Positions 1 through 7,292 of a stretch of 16,929 nucleotides of DNA are shown here, piece after piece (position 1 is the stretch's first letter; each line of letters begins with the position of its first letter). Origin of the DNA: Rhizorhapis sp. SPR117 (GTDB taxonomy: Bacteria; Pseudomonadota; Alphaproteobacteria; Sphingomonadales; Sphingomonadaceae); the NCBI RefSeq assembly GCF_021742065.1, contig NZ_JAKKIE010000067.1, forward strand, positions 1 to 16,929, written 5' to 3'. The notes under the pieces are model-generated. The model was not told the DNA's origin, made no database searches, and saw nothing but the letters and a program-made list of their open reading frames with translations. The translations under genes and the position numbers were made by a program.

Positions 1-423
1 GCCTGCGCCTTCGCGCTGCTGGTGGTGGTCGAAGGAATATTGAAGGTGCCGATCGAGGGATCGATCCCGCTGTTCCTGACGGGTGCGGCGCTGCATTTGT
101 TCGCCACCACGTCGATCGGCATCTTCATGGGCACGATCGCGCGCTCGATGCCGCAGTTCGGTCTGTTGCTGATGCTCGTGCTGCTGCCGCTCCAGCTGTT
201 GTCCGGCGGTATGACCCCGCGCGAGAGCATGCCCGAGTTCGTGCAAACGGTGATGCTCGCCGCGCCCACCACCCATTTTGTGAGAATGGCGCAGGCGATT
301 CTCTACCGGGGAGCGAGCTTCGACGTGGTCTGGCCCCAGTTCCTTGCCATCGCCGTGATCGGTGCAGTGTTTTTCCTGATCGCGCTCGCGCGGTTCCGCC
401 GGACGATCGGAACGATGGCATAA
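1..423 (+). CDS. ABC-2 type transporter permease, C-terminal part (gene starts before the window)
   Basis: This is the last 140 residues of a membrane permease whose reading frame is open from base 1, so the 5' end lies outside the window. The visible part has several hydrophobic segments (about codons 19-45, 55-70 and 110-128). It also has the typical ABC-2 permease stretch around LLSGGMTPRESMPEFVQ, followed by a loop with a PTTHFVRMAQAILYRGA-type segment and a short basic C-terminus. That pattern matches the YhhJ/YbhR group of drug or unknown-substrate exporters, which work with a cytoplasmic ATPase and often a HlyD-type periplasmic adaptor. Those partners would be expected upstream, beyond the window. 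The gene ends with TAA at 421-423. The substrate cannot be told from the sequence. Confidence 0.85.
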   Translation, partial: ACAFALLVVVEGILKVPIEGSIPLFLTGAALHLFATTSIGIFMGTIARSMPQFGLLLMLVLLPLQLLSGGMTPRESMPEFVQTVMLAAPTTHFVRMAQAILYRGASFDVVWPQFLAIAVIGAVFFLIALARFRRTIGTMA

Positions 424-518
424 GCAGGCACATGGTGATGGCCGCCTCAGTAACACTACCAATATGCCCAACAGCGCGGCTGCGCGAAACTTTTCTCACC
501 ACAAAGGGGAGAATCTCC

Positions 519-632
519 ATGCACGCCCTGGACAGAATTCGTCAGTCGATCGACGTCATTTTCCTGTATGGATTGACGGCCGGTCTGGTGATGGCGATCG
601 CCTCCATCATCATGGCGAAGCTTCCCGAATGA
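519..632 (+). CDS. Small single-pass membrane protein of 37 residues, unknown function
   Basis: This short gene has a good ribosome binding site (AAGGGGAG ending about 6 bases before the ATG). It encodes 37 residues: a short amphipathic basic start, then a hydrophobic segment at about residues 12-33, ending KLPE. Its TGA overlaps the ATG of the next gene (ATGA at 629-632), which suggests translational coupling. I do not recognise a family. The strong Shine-Dalgarno, the membrane segment and the coupled downstream start argue for a real gene rather than chance. A role as a small inner-membrane accessory to the upstream permease or to the following secreted protein is possible but unsupported. 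Confidence 0.6.
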   Translation: MHALDRIRQSIDVIFLYGLTAGLVMAIASIIMAKLPE

Positions 633-1251
633 AAAGGAAGACGCGTCTCAGGCGTCTTGCGCCGCTCGTTCTGAGTGTTCTTCTTGGGCTTTCTATTCAC
701 ACCGCCGCCCAGTCGGCGCCCGCTGCCGCCGAAGCGACCGCCCCGGCGGGCTTCCGCCTCGATTCCGACGGGACCTTGGTGCATGTGGGAAGCGGTGCGC
801 GCTTTCCCCATATGCTCGCCGGATTCACCCGCGTAGCCGAGCAGGGATATGATCCCAGCGGCCAGTATGTTTCCGTCGAATATCGTTCGCCAGTGCACGG
901 TTCGACGATCGTTGCCCGCATCTCGCTGGTTCATATCGAGCAAATGTCGGCGAAGGAGCATTATACGATCATGAAGTGCTTGCGCGCAGCTATTTCGATG
1001 AAAGCACGCCGCTGTCCGAGAGGCCGGTCGTTCTTCCCGACATGCCAAAGGATGCCGTCTGGCGCGGACGGTTCCGCGGCAGCCGCGAAGGCGTTCCCTT
1101 TGAATTCAGCCTCACGACGGTCGATTTAGGCTGTTGGGGCGCTCGCGTCGCGACGGCCTATCCCGAGGCTGATCAAGGCGAAGCCGAACAGCGGCTCGAC
1201 ACGCTGATCAGTGGGTTGCGGGCGTTGGCGCCGTCCGCACAGCGCAAGTAG
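629..1251 (+). pseudogene. Secreted hypothetical protein, frameshifted near base 976
   Basis: The first frame starts at ATG 629 and gives a clear Sec signal peptide: a basic start MKRKTRLRRL, a hydrophobic core, and a likely cleavage after Ala-Gln-Ser at about residue 29. It continues in plausible protein sequence to about residue 116 (EHYTIMK), then turns into low-quality sequence ending at 1129. A second frame, open from about 976 to TAG 1251, carries the natural-looking remainder (beginning LARSYFDESTPLSERPVV). Joining the two needs a net -1 shift, for example one missing G in the AAG/GTG overlap at 974-978. The repaired product would be about 207 residues and periplasmic. I recognise no domain. 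The shift may be a true mutation or a sequencing error, and no slippery heptamer suggests programmed frameshifting. Confidence 0.65.
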
Positions 1252-1332
1252 AGTCGATCTCATCGGAGGCGTTGCCGCCCAGCTCCCAGGGCTGGGGCAG
1301 AAAACGCCGTCGCGCGATCAGAGATTAGATTG

Positions 1333-1345
1333 GATCGATTCGATC
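1333..1345. promoter_or_regulatory. 13-base perfect palindrome upstream of the QorB-like gene, candidate operator
   Basis: GATCGA-T-TCGATC is a perfect inverted repeat with a one-base centre. A TATTAT at 1349-1354 just downstream could be a -10 box, although no good -35 element is visible. It sits in the 207-base space before the oxidoreductase gene, about 114 bases before its ATG. GATCG words are common in this GC-rich genome, so the repeat may be chance. Confidence 0.2.
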
Positions 1346-1458
1346 GCATATTATGTATGCCGACGATCCACTCGCTGACATTGCCCGAGCCCAACGACTC
1401 GATGGACGCCAAAGGCGAGACGATCGGAACGCCCTCCAAGCAAAGAAGAGGAAGAACC

Positions 1459-2316
1459 ATGCTCGCAATCACCGGAGCGACAGGACAACTCGGACGGCTC
1501 GTCATCGCAGCACTGCTCAGGACGGTGCCGGCTGGCGAGATCGCGGCCCTGGTGCGTGACGTCGACAAGGCGTCCGACCTCGCTGCGAAGGGGGTCGTCG
1601 TGCGCGAAGCCGATTATAACCGGCCGGAGACCCTCGGCCCGGCTCTCGCGGGCGTAGACAAGCTGCTGCTCATTTCGGGAAACGAGGTCGGGCACCGCGT
1701 ACCGCAACATAAGGCGGTGATCGATGCCGCGAAGACGGCCGGCGTGAAGCTCATCGCCTATACCAGCGCGCTGCACGCGGATACGTCACCGCTCGGCCTT
1801 GCCGAGGAGCATCGCCAGACCGAGGCGCTCCTCCGCGAAAGCGCACTGCCGACCGTGTTGCTGCGAAATAGCTGGTACACCGAGAACTACACCGCCTCGA
1901 TACCCGCCGCTCTCCAGCATGGCGTCATGATAGGCTCCGCCGGAGTCGCCCGCATCGCCTCGGCGACCCGCGCTGACTTCGCCAACGCAACCGCGGCCGT
2001 GCTCGTCGCGCCGGAGGATCAGGCTGGACGCGTCTACGAACTGGCGGGCGATGAGGCCTATACGCTCGCCGAATTCGCGGACGAACTCTCTCGTCAGACA
2101 GGCAAGACGATCACCTTCCAGAACCTGAGCGAAGCTGACTACAAGGCGGCGCTGGTCGGAGCCGGACTGCCGGAGGCGGTCGCTGCGATGCTCGCCCAAT
2201 CGGACGCGGCGGCGGGCCAGGGCGCCCTGTTCGACGACAGCCATGACCTTGGCAGGCTGATCGGCCGGCCGACCACGCCCCTGAAGGACGCGATCGCCGC
2301 AGCGCTGAAGGGTTGA
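1459..2316 (+). CDS. NmrA-like / QorB-type NAD(P)H-binding oxidoreductase
   Basis: The product is 285 residues, the usual size of the QorB (YtfG) quinone oxidoreductase group of atypical short-chain dehydrogenases. The Rossmann dinucleotide motif GATGQLG is at residues 6-12. It is followed by an ALVRD segment that fits NADP phosphate recognition, and YTSALHADTSPLGLAEEH at about 102-119, the family's substrate-side region. The C-terminal part (about 200-285) matches the QorB cap with YELAGDEAYTLAEFADELS. I chose ATG 1459 because AAGAAGAGG lies 7-15 bases upstream and the Rossmann strand begins at once. Earlier in-frame codons from 1330 lack a binding site and give no family sequence. The gene appears to be transcribed alone and ends 15 bases from the convergent acetyltransferase gene. 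The likely role is reduction of quinones or related electrophiles in the cytoplasm. The exact substrate is unknown. Confidence 0.85.
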   Translation: MLAITGATGQLGRLVIAALLRTVPAGEIAALVRDVDKASDLAAKGVVVREADYNRPETLGPALAGVDKLLLISGNEVGHRVPQHKAVIDAAKTAGVKLIAYTSALHADTSPLGLAEEHRQTEALLRESALPTVLLRNSWYTENYTASIPAALQHGVMIGSAGVARIASATRADFANATAAVLVAPEDQAGRVYELAGDEAYTLAEFADELSRQTGKTITFQNLSEADYKAALVGAGLPEAVAAMLAQSDAAAGQGALFDDSHDLGRLIGRPTTPLKDAIAAALKG

Positions 2317-2342
2317 GCGCCGACACCGGGTTCAACCGGCGC
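2317..2342. terminator. Weak inverted repeat between convergent genes, possible terminator
   Basis: GCGCCG at 2317-2322 and CGGCGC at 2337-2342 can form a six-pair GC stem. An alternative inner pairing, CCGG-GTTCAA-CCGG (2326-2339), is also possible. The repeat straddles the 15-base gap between the + strand oxidoreductase and the - strand acetyltransferase, where a bidirectional terminator would be expected. No run of T follows on either strand, so intrinsic termination is doubtful. Confidence 0.25.
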
Positions 2343-2850
2343 GTAGAGTTTTGCTGACCAGCACCAGGGTCGAGTCTCCAGGATATTCCTCGACCGAGAA
2401 GCCCATGTCGCGTTCGAGTTCGATCGCGGCGACATTGGCGCGGCTCTCGATCGACTCGATTTTCGAAAGACCCCGGGCTTCGGCCCGATCGGCCACGAAG
2501 GAGAGGAGAGTCCATCCGACGCCTCGGTGCCGATAGTCGGCGTCAACGGAGATCGCCACCTCGCCCCGCTCGCCCGCTGCATCGGAGACGAGCATCGCGC
2601 TTGCGACGGCGACACCGCTCTCGGCATCGAATGCGAGGAAGCTTACCGCGTTGCCGTCATCTATCGGGGTCAGCGCGCGCAGTTGCTCTGGACCGATTTC
2701 GTTCAATCCCGACAGGAACCGGAAGCGCAGATCCTCATGGCTCACATGGTGGAACAAGTGCGTCAGGATCGGCCCGTCCGTCGAGCCCGCCTGCCGCACG
2801 CAAAGGCGAAGCCCGCTCCGCGTCACGAGTTCCACGGTCTTGTCATTCAT
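2332..2850 (-). CDS. GNAT acetyltransferase resembling the GNAT domain of protein acetyltransferase Pat
   Basis: The product is 172 residues. The acetyl-CoA pyrophosphate-binding motif is visible at about 106-113 (YRHRGVGW), after strand beta-4 (GEVAISVDADYR). Upstream, the HHVSHEDLRFRFLSG stretch (about 34-48) and the QLRALTPIDDGNAVSFLAF stretch (56-74) resemble the GNAT domains of Pat-type lysine acetyltransferases, which acetylate acyl-CoA synthetases. Those enzymes often carry a large acyl-CoA-synthetase-like domain that is absent here. I chose ATG 2850 because it overlaps the upstream lipoprotein stop (ATGAATGA, 2843-2850). The longer frame back to 2931 lies wholly inside the lipoprotein gene. 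As the last gene of an operon carrying Pta and AckA, it could adjust acetyl-CoA metabolism by protein acetylation. This role is an inference. Confidence 0.8.
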   Translation of the reverse strand: MNDKTVELVTRSGLRLCVRQAGSTDGPILTHLFHHVSHEDLRFRFLSGLNEIGPEQLRALTPIDDGNAVSFLAFDAESGVAVASAMLVSDAAGERGEVAISVDADYRHRGVGWTLLSFVADRAEARGLSKIESIESRANVAAIELERDMGFSVEEYPGDSTLVLVSKTLRAG

Positions 2851-3520
2851 CTTTCTGGCCTTTTCCGGATGGTGGATTGGAGGACGCGCTGCGGCTGGTT
2901 TGCGCCGTCCAGTCGACGAGTTGTGCCGCATAACGGGTCACCGCCCGGTCGAAAGCCGGCACGATCCCGCTCGTGCTGTTCGCAAGCGCTGGTTCCTCGA
3001 CCGAGAAACGGCGCGACGCGACCGGCTGTCTGTCATCGGCACCAAACAGGGTCACCTCCCCGGCGATGACGACGGTGGGCGGGGTCTTGCCCTCGGCTTC
3101 CGGCGTGTAGCGCGCCTCAAACCTGTCGATGGTGACCTGCAGGGCCTGCGAGGCTCCCGTCGCGCTTCGGGGCGAAGCGAGGCGGAGGTCGGGCGCGCGC
3201 GCACCGAACTGCCGCGTCAGCGCCTGCGTGAAAAGATCGGGGACCGATGCGACCCAGCGGGCGTCCTTGATATAGAGCGCCTGCGCGCCGCGCGTGGTGA
3301 GGATGCGATCGCCCTCGATTTCCGGTGCGAAGCGAAGCCGCAACAGCGAAAGCGGCCGGCGGGCGACCGCCGCCTGCGGGGCGGTGTCGTTCGTCCGCTC
3401 GATCACGCCGAAACGGAAGAGATCATCACGCTTGCCACCCCCCAACAGGCTCCCGCAGCCGGCCAGCAACAGCGCTCCCATCAGGGTCGCGGATGTCCGA
3501 TATCCAGGGGAATGCCTCAT
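2843..3520 (-). CDS. ABC transport auxiliary lipoprotein (PqiC-like) of the Mla-type system
   Basis: The 225-residue product begins with a lipoprotein signal peptide and a lipobox LAGC with the lipidated cysteine at residue 22. It should therefore be anchored in a membrane facing the periplasm. The rest resembles the ABC_trans_aux/PqiC family: an early segment leading to the conserved LLRLRFAPEIEGDRILTTR-type strand (about 59-77), then ALYIKDARWVASVPDLFTQAL (about 81-101), the family's most recognisable part. Members accompany MCE-domain proteins in Mla, Pqi and related lipid transport systems. The start overlaps the MCE gene's stop by four bases (ATGA, 3517-3520), and its own stop overlaps the following acetyltransferase start. 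It is probably the outer-membrane-side partner of the MCE protein. Confidence 0.85.
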   Translation of the reverse strand: MRHSPGYRTSATLMGALLLAGCGSLLGGGKRDDLFRFGVIERTNDTAPQAAVARRPLSLLRLRFAPEIEGDRILTTRGAQALYIKDARWVASVPDLFTQALTRQFGARAPDLRLASPRSATGASQALQVTIDRFEARYTPEAEGKTPPTVVIAGEVTLFGADDRQPVASRRFSVEEPALANSTSGIVPAFDRAVTRYAAQLVDWTAQTSRSASSNPPSGKGQKDE

Positions 3521-4452
3521 CGCGGTAGCTCCAGTTCCTTGCCACTGTCCTTGCCCAATGCCTGACGGGGATTTTGCCGGATCTGACGGATGAGCCCGTC
3601 CAGGGATTCGGCCGTCTCCTGCAGGCTGCGCATCGTGGCGTTGATGTTGGGGAGAGTGGTCGTGCCGATGTCGCCGCTCTGGGTATCGAGCTTCGCGATG
3701 ACGCCGCGGGCCTCGTGAACCGCGACCTTGAGTTCGCCAGCCGCCCCGGAGATGTCTGCAAAAGCGCGTTTGCCGTCGCCATCGGCGATGTGACGGACGG
3801 ATGCCGCCGCTCCCTGAATATCGGTGGCGGCGCGGTCGAGCTTGGTCAGCGCCGAGGCGGCGTTGGCGATCATGGTCCGGTTCGCCGCAAGCTCCCCAGT
3901 CGTCGTCCTGATGTCGTGGATGGCCGCGCCGACATCGGCAATGTTGCGATCGGAGAGCAGCTTGTTCACGCGGGTCAGGGCTTCGGTCGCGCTCGCGACC
4001 ATCTGCCCTCCTCCCTGCAGCAGCGACGAGAGCGCATTGGGCTTGCTCGGAATGACCGGGCGCTTGCTATGATCGACCTTCCGTAGAAGCGGCTTGATCG
4101 CGGTCCCGGCGCTGATCTGGACGATGCTGACCCCCGAAATGCCCTGCGTTTCGGTCGACGCCATCGAATCCACGCGCACGGGCGTCCCGCGGTTGACCTC
4201 GATATCGGTGACCACACGGTTGGGATCGCGCTCGTCGAGCCTGATCCGCTGGATCTGACCGACCTTGATGCCGTTGAACTGGACCTCCGCCCCCACGCTC
4301 AGCCCCCGCACGGGACCATGAAAGACGATCTGATAGGGATCGTGCTCCCGTCTGAACTGCGAGCCGCCCAGCCACACCACGAACACGAGCGTCGCGATGA
4401 GCAGCACGATCGAGACGGCGCCCACCAGGGCATAATTGGCGTGGCGTTCCAT
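3517..4452 (-). CDS. MCE-domain (MlaD-like) lipid transport protein
   Basis: The 311-residue product has one N-terminal membrane helix (about residues 7-29) and then an MCE/MlaD domain at about 38-116, with the typical strands VRGLSVGAEVQFNGIKVGQI and the turn GISGVSIVQIS. A long helical, low-complexity C-terminal region (about 140-300), rich in Ala, Thr and Asp, resembles the extended helical barrels of PqiB/YebT or MCE proteins that bridge the periplasm. It presents lipid to or from the permease in the inner membrane. The gene's ATG shares one base with the stop of the upstream ATPase gene (TGATG at 4450-4454), and its stop overlaps the lipoprotein gene. Family and operon context agree. Direction of transport and substrate remain open. 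Confidence 0.9.
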   Translation of the reverse strand: MERHANYALVGAVSIVLLIATLVFVVWLGGSQFRREHDPYQIVFHGPVRGLSVGAEVQFNGIKVGQIQRIRLDERDPNRVVTDIEVNRGTPVRVDSMASTETQGISGVSIVQISAGTAIKPLLRKVDHSKRPVIPSKPNALSSLLQGGGQMVASATEALTRVNKLLSDRNIADVGAAIHDIRTTTGELAANRTMIANAASALTKLDRAATDIQGAAASVRHIADGDGKRAFADISGAAGELKVAVHEARGVIAKLDTQSGDIGTTTLPNINATMRSLQETAESLDGLIRQIRQNPRQALGKDSGKELELPR

Positions 4453-5240
4453 CAGCCTTCTTTCTGCTTCTTGGCGGCACGGCCGCGCGGCCCCAGGAAA
4501 TAGCTTTTGATCCAGGGATGGTCCGATTGCTCGAGCTCGGCGACCGGCGCGACCGCGACGATCTTCCTGTCGGCGACGACGGCGACCCGGTCGCAGATGG
4601 CATAGAGCGTGTCGAGATCGTGGGTGATCATAAAGACTGTGAGACCGAGCGCATCGCGCAGTGTCTTGACGAGGTCGTCGAACTCTCCCGCCGCGATCGG
4701 ATCGAGACCGGCTGTCGGCTCGTCGAGGAACAATATGTCGGGGTCGAGCGCGATCGCACGCGCGACGCCCGCGCGTTTGCGCATGCCTCCTGAAAGTTCA
4801 GACGGTTTCAGGATGCCGGCATTATCGGGCAGGCCGGCAAGCTTGATCTTCAATCGCGCGAGATCACGCACGAAGCCCTTGGAAAGATGCGCATGCTCGA
4901 GGAGCGGCGTCTCGACATTTTCCTGCACGGTCAGGAAGGAGAACAAAGCGCCCTGCTGGAACATCACGCCGATCCGCCGTTCGATATCGGCCTGCGCGTC
5001 CGCATCGTCGATGTTCCGTCCGAAGATTTCGACGGTCCCGCCATCGGGCCGTTTCAATCCGAGTATGGTGTTGAGCAGGACTGACTTGCCGGAGCCCGAT
5101 CCCCCTACGACGCCGAGTATTTCGCCGTGCCGGACCTCGAGATCGAGATCGTCGTGAATGACCTTTTCGCCAAATGCGGTCCTGAGGCCGCGGACACGGA
5201 TCGGAGCATCGACGGCGTCGGTGGTCGATGGAGCGCTCAC
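4452..5240 (-). CDS. MlaF-like ABC transporter ATP-binding protein
   Basis: The 262-residue product is a complete ABC ATPase. Walker A is GGSGSGKS (46-53), the Q-loop is at about 95-96, the signature LSGGM is at 149-153, Walker B is ILFLDEP (169-175) and the switch histidine is at 207. The wording LSGGMRKRAGVARAIALDP and ITHDLDTLYAICDRV is typical of the MlaF/Ttg2A group that drives MCE-dependent lipid transport. The start is a GTG at 5240 that overlaps the permease stop (GTGA, 5237-5240). The same frame stays open upstream to 6035, but that stretch is the antisense-quality shadow of the permease gene and should not be annotated as a 527-residue fusion. It acts on the cytoplasmic face with the STAS-MlaE permease. 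Confidence 0.93.
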   Translation of the reverse strand: MSAPSTTDAVDAPIRVRGLRTAFGEKVIHDDLDLEVRHGEILGVVGGSGSGKSVLLNTILGLKRPDGGTVEIFGRNIDDADAQADIERRIGVMFQQGALFSFLTVQENVETPLLEHAHLSKGFVRDLARLKIKLAGLPDNAGILKPSELSGGMRKRAGVARAIALDPDILFLDEPTAGLDPIAAGEFDDLVKTLRDALGLTVFMITHDLDTLYAICDRVAVVADRKIVAVAPVAELEQSDHPWIKSYFLGPRGRAAKKQKEG

Positions 5241-6337
5241 AGGTCCAACACCATGAAGAGCACCGCGAAGATCGCATCGAACATGATGACCATGAAGACC
5301 GACTGGACCACCGCCGAGGTGACGTTGCGCCCGAGGCTCTGGACATCGCCGCCGACCATCAGGCCATGCCGACAACCCGCCGAGGCGATCACCAGCGCCA
5401 GGAACGGCGCCTTGCTCATCCCGATCCAGAAATGCGTTATGCTCACCGTCTCGAGCGTGCGCTGGATGAAGAAGACCGGGCTGATGTCGATCGTGGCCCA
5501 GCTGACCAGCAGGCCGCCGGCGATGCCACCGATATCCGCGCAAAAGGTCATCAGCGGCATCATCAGCAGCGCTGCCAGAACCCGTGGAATGACAAGGGCG
5601 TCGAAGCGGTCGACGCCCATCACCTGCATCGCATCGGTTTCCTGGTTCATCCGCATCGAGCCGATCTGCGCGGCGAAAGATGATGCGGAGCGGCCCGACA
5701 GCAGGATCGCGGCGATGACCACGCCGAACTCGCGCAGGATTGCCACGCCGACAAGCTGAACCGTGAACACCTCGACACCAAGCGTCGTCAGCAGGTTGGT
5801 GCCGACGAGCGCGATCACCGCCCCGATGAAAAAGGTCATCACGAACACGATCGGGAGCGCGTTGACCCCCGCGTCCTGCATCATCGCAACCAGCGGCGTC
5901 AGACGCAGACGGCGCGGGTGCACGACCGTCCGGCCGAGCGCCACAACCAGCCGGCCGGCGAATTCGAGCATGTCGTAGGCGTCGCCGCCGAACTGGACGA
6001 CCTGGCGGCCGAACCGGTCGAAAAAGCCTGTCCACCCCTTGAGGCCCTGTTTCGTCGGGGCTTCCTTCTCGAGGGCAGGTCGCACGAGGTCGATCAACCG
6101 CCGCAGATCCTCTCTCGGGCCGCAGTCGACATCGCCGCCGTTTGTCATGGACCGGAGCAGCGCCAGCGCACCGGCGGTATCCACTCGCCCCAGTTCGGAG
6201 ACGTCGAGGCGCTGCGCGCTCCCGAATTTCGTGGCCAGGCGATCGGCAGCGTCGCCCAGATCAAGCGCCGTCCAGTCACCGCTGGGGTGAAGCGTCGGGA
6301 CATCGGTGTCGTCGAGGCGCCAGTCGGCCTCGGTCAC
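5237..6337 (-). CDS. MlaE-family permease with an N-terminal STAS domain
   Basis: The 366-residue product combines a STAS domain at about residues 12-90 (RLDVSELGRVDTAGALALL) with an MlaE permease domain at about 115-366. The permease has five or six hydrophobic segments and the family signature around MRMNQETDAMQVMG (228-241), which contains the elbow-helix glutamate. In enterobacteria the STAS protein MlaB is separate. Here it is fused to the permease, an arrangement seen in other bacteria. The start is a GTG at 6337 overlapping the stop of the small upstream gene (GTGA, 6334-6337). The C-terminus overlaps the ATPase start. It forms the inner-membrane core of a lipid transporter with the ATPase, MCE protein and lipoprotein that follow. 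Confidence 0.92.
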   Translation of the reverse strand: MTEADWRLDDTDVPTLHPSGDWTALDLGDAADRLATKFGSAQRLDVSELGRVDTAGALALLRSMTNGGDVDCGPREDLRRLIDLVRPALEKEAPTKQGLKGWTGFFDRFGRQVVQFGGDAYDMLEFAGRLVVALGRTVVHPRRLRLTPLVAMMQDAGVNALPIVFVMTFFIGAVIALVGTNLLTTLGVEVFTVQLVGVAILREFGVVIAAILLSGRSASSFAAQIGSMRMNQETDAMQVMGVDRFDALVIPRVLAALLMMPLMTFCADIGGIAGGLLVSWATIDISPVFFIQRTLETVSITHFWIGMSKAPFLALVIASAGCRHGLMVGGDVQSLGRNVTSAVVQSVFMVIMFDAIFAVLFMVLDL

Positions 6338-6522
6338 CGGACGAGCGCCACACCGATGCGCAGGCGCGTCGTTCGCCGGTTATGGTCGAGCAGGTTCTCG
6401 CCATAGCCGGCGAAGCTCTGGCCGAAGGGATAGACTTCCGGTCCGTCGCCGAGCATGCAATTCAAGCAGACGGCCGCCGCGTCGGCAAGGGAATCCGCGT
6501 GCTGCCGGTTGAAACCCGTCAT
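6334..6522 (-). CDS. 62-residue hypothetical protein with a CxxC pair, inside the operon
   Basis: This frame overlaps the FabI stop by four bases at its start (ATGA, 6519-6522) and the permease start by four bases at its end (GTGA, 6334-6337). It thus exactly fills the gap in an otherwise continuous chain. The codons are rich in G and C at third positions like the neighbours. The product, cytoplasmic by appearance, has a CLNC motif (Cys19 and Cys22) followed by GDGPEVYPFGQSFAGYGENLLDHN and a basic tail RRTTRLRIGVALVR. I do not recognise a family. A two-cysteine pair could bind metal or be redox active, but a single pair in 62 residues is weak evidence. The overlaps and codon use are the main support for it being real. 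Confidence 0.65.
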   Translation of the reverse strand: MTGFNRQHADSLADAAAVCLNCMLGDGPEVYPFGQSFAGYGENLLDHNRRTTRLRIGVALVR

Positions 6523-7292
6523 GCGAGCAGGTGCAGGCCGCTATCGACCGGGATGACCGTGCCGGTGATCCGCTCGGCAGCATCGCTGACCAGGAACGCC
6601 GCCAGCGCGCCGACATCGTCGACATCGACGAGCCGGCCTTCCGGGACGGCCGCCGCGGCGCGCTCGATCAGTTCATCGAAGCGTTCGATGCCGCTCGCCG
6701 CCCGCGTCGCGATCGGACCCGGGGAAATCGCATGGGCGCGGATGCCCTTGGACCCCAGTTCGGCGGCGACATAACGGGTCGCGCTTTCCAGAGCCGCTTT
6801 TACCGGCCCCATCAGATTATAGTGCTCGACCACCCGGTCCGATCCGTAGAAGGTTACGCACAGCAGGCAGCCTCCGTCGGGCATCAGCGGTTCGGCCAGT
6901 CGCGCCATGCGTAGGAAGCTGTGGCAGGAAACATCCATGGCGATTGCGAAGCCTTCCGCAGAGGAATCGACGACGCGGCCATGAAGATCCTCCCGCGGCG
7001 CGAAGGCGATCGAATGGAGCAGGAAATCGAGGCCGCCCCATTTCGTGTTCACCTCGTTGAACAGCGCCTCCAGCTCACCGGGAACGCGGACATCGCAAGG
7101 CGCGGTCCATTCGACCCCCAGCCGTTCCGCGACCGGCGCCACATACTGTTCCGTCTTGGCGTTGAGATAGGTGGCGGCGAGCCGTGCCCCGCAACGCGCG
7201 AACGCCTCGGCACAGCCGGCCGCGATGCTGTGTTCATTCGCAATGCCAACGACGAGCCCGCGCTTGCCGGCAAGATCGACCAGCGGTTTCAT
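6519..7292 (-). CDS. fabI: Enoyl-[acyl-carrier-protein] reductase, FabI type
   Basis: The 257-residue product is a FabI: the nucleotide motif GIANEHSIA at 16-24, LLHSIAFAPR at 91-100, and the active-site pair Tyr158 and Lys165 in YNLMGPVK, with PIATRAASGI closing the active site. FabI reduces enoyl-ACP with NADH or NADPH in the last step of fatty acid elongation. Aligning on the shared glycine, the position of E. coli Tyr146 is Phe148 here. The catalytic Tyr156 equivalent (Tyr158) is kept. Genomes of this group normally have a housekeeping FabI elsewhere, so this is likely a second, operon-specific copy. It overlaps the AckA stop by four bases (ATGA, 7289-7292). Its partners suggest a role in adjusting acyl chain or redox flow under the conditions that induce the operon. 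Confidence 0.9.
   Translation of the reverse strand: MKPLVDLAGKRGLVVGIANEHSIAAGCAEAFARCGARLAATYLNAKTEQYVAPVAERLGVEWTAPCDVRVPGELEALFNEVNTKWGGLDFLLHSIAFAPREDLHGRVVDSSAEGFAIAMDVSCHSFLRMARLAEPLMPDGGCLLCVTFYGSDRVVEHYNLMGPVKAALESATRYVAAELGSKGIRAHAISPGPIATRAASGIERFDELIERAAAAVPEGRLVDVDDVGALAAFLVSDAAERITGTVIPVDSGLHLLA

Noticed and set aside
464..1129. Reading the 221-codon frame from 464 as one intact protein
   Set aside because: The region before 629 lacks coding character and overlaps the small membrane gene. The part after about 976 is a shadow of the frame that ends at 1251.
4452..6035. A 527-codon frame that would make the ATPase a long fusion protein
   Set aside because: The upstream part is a shadow of the MlaE permease in another frame. 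The ATPase has its own GTG start at 5240 overlapping the permease stop.
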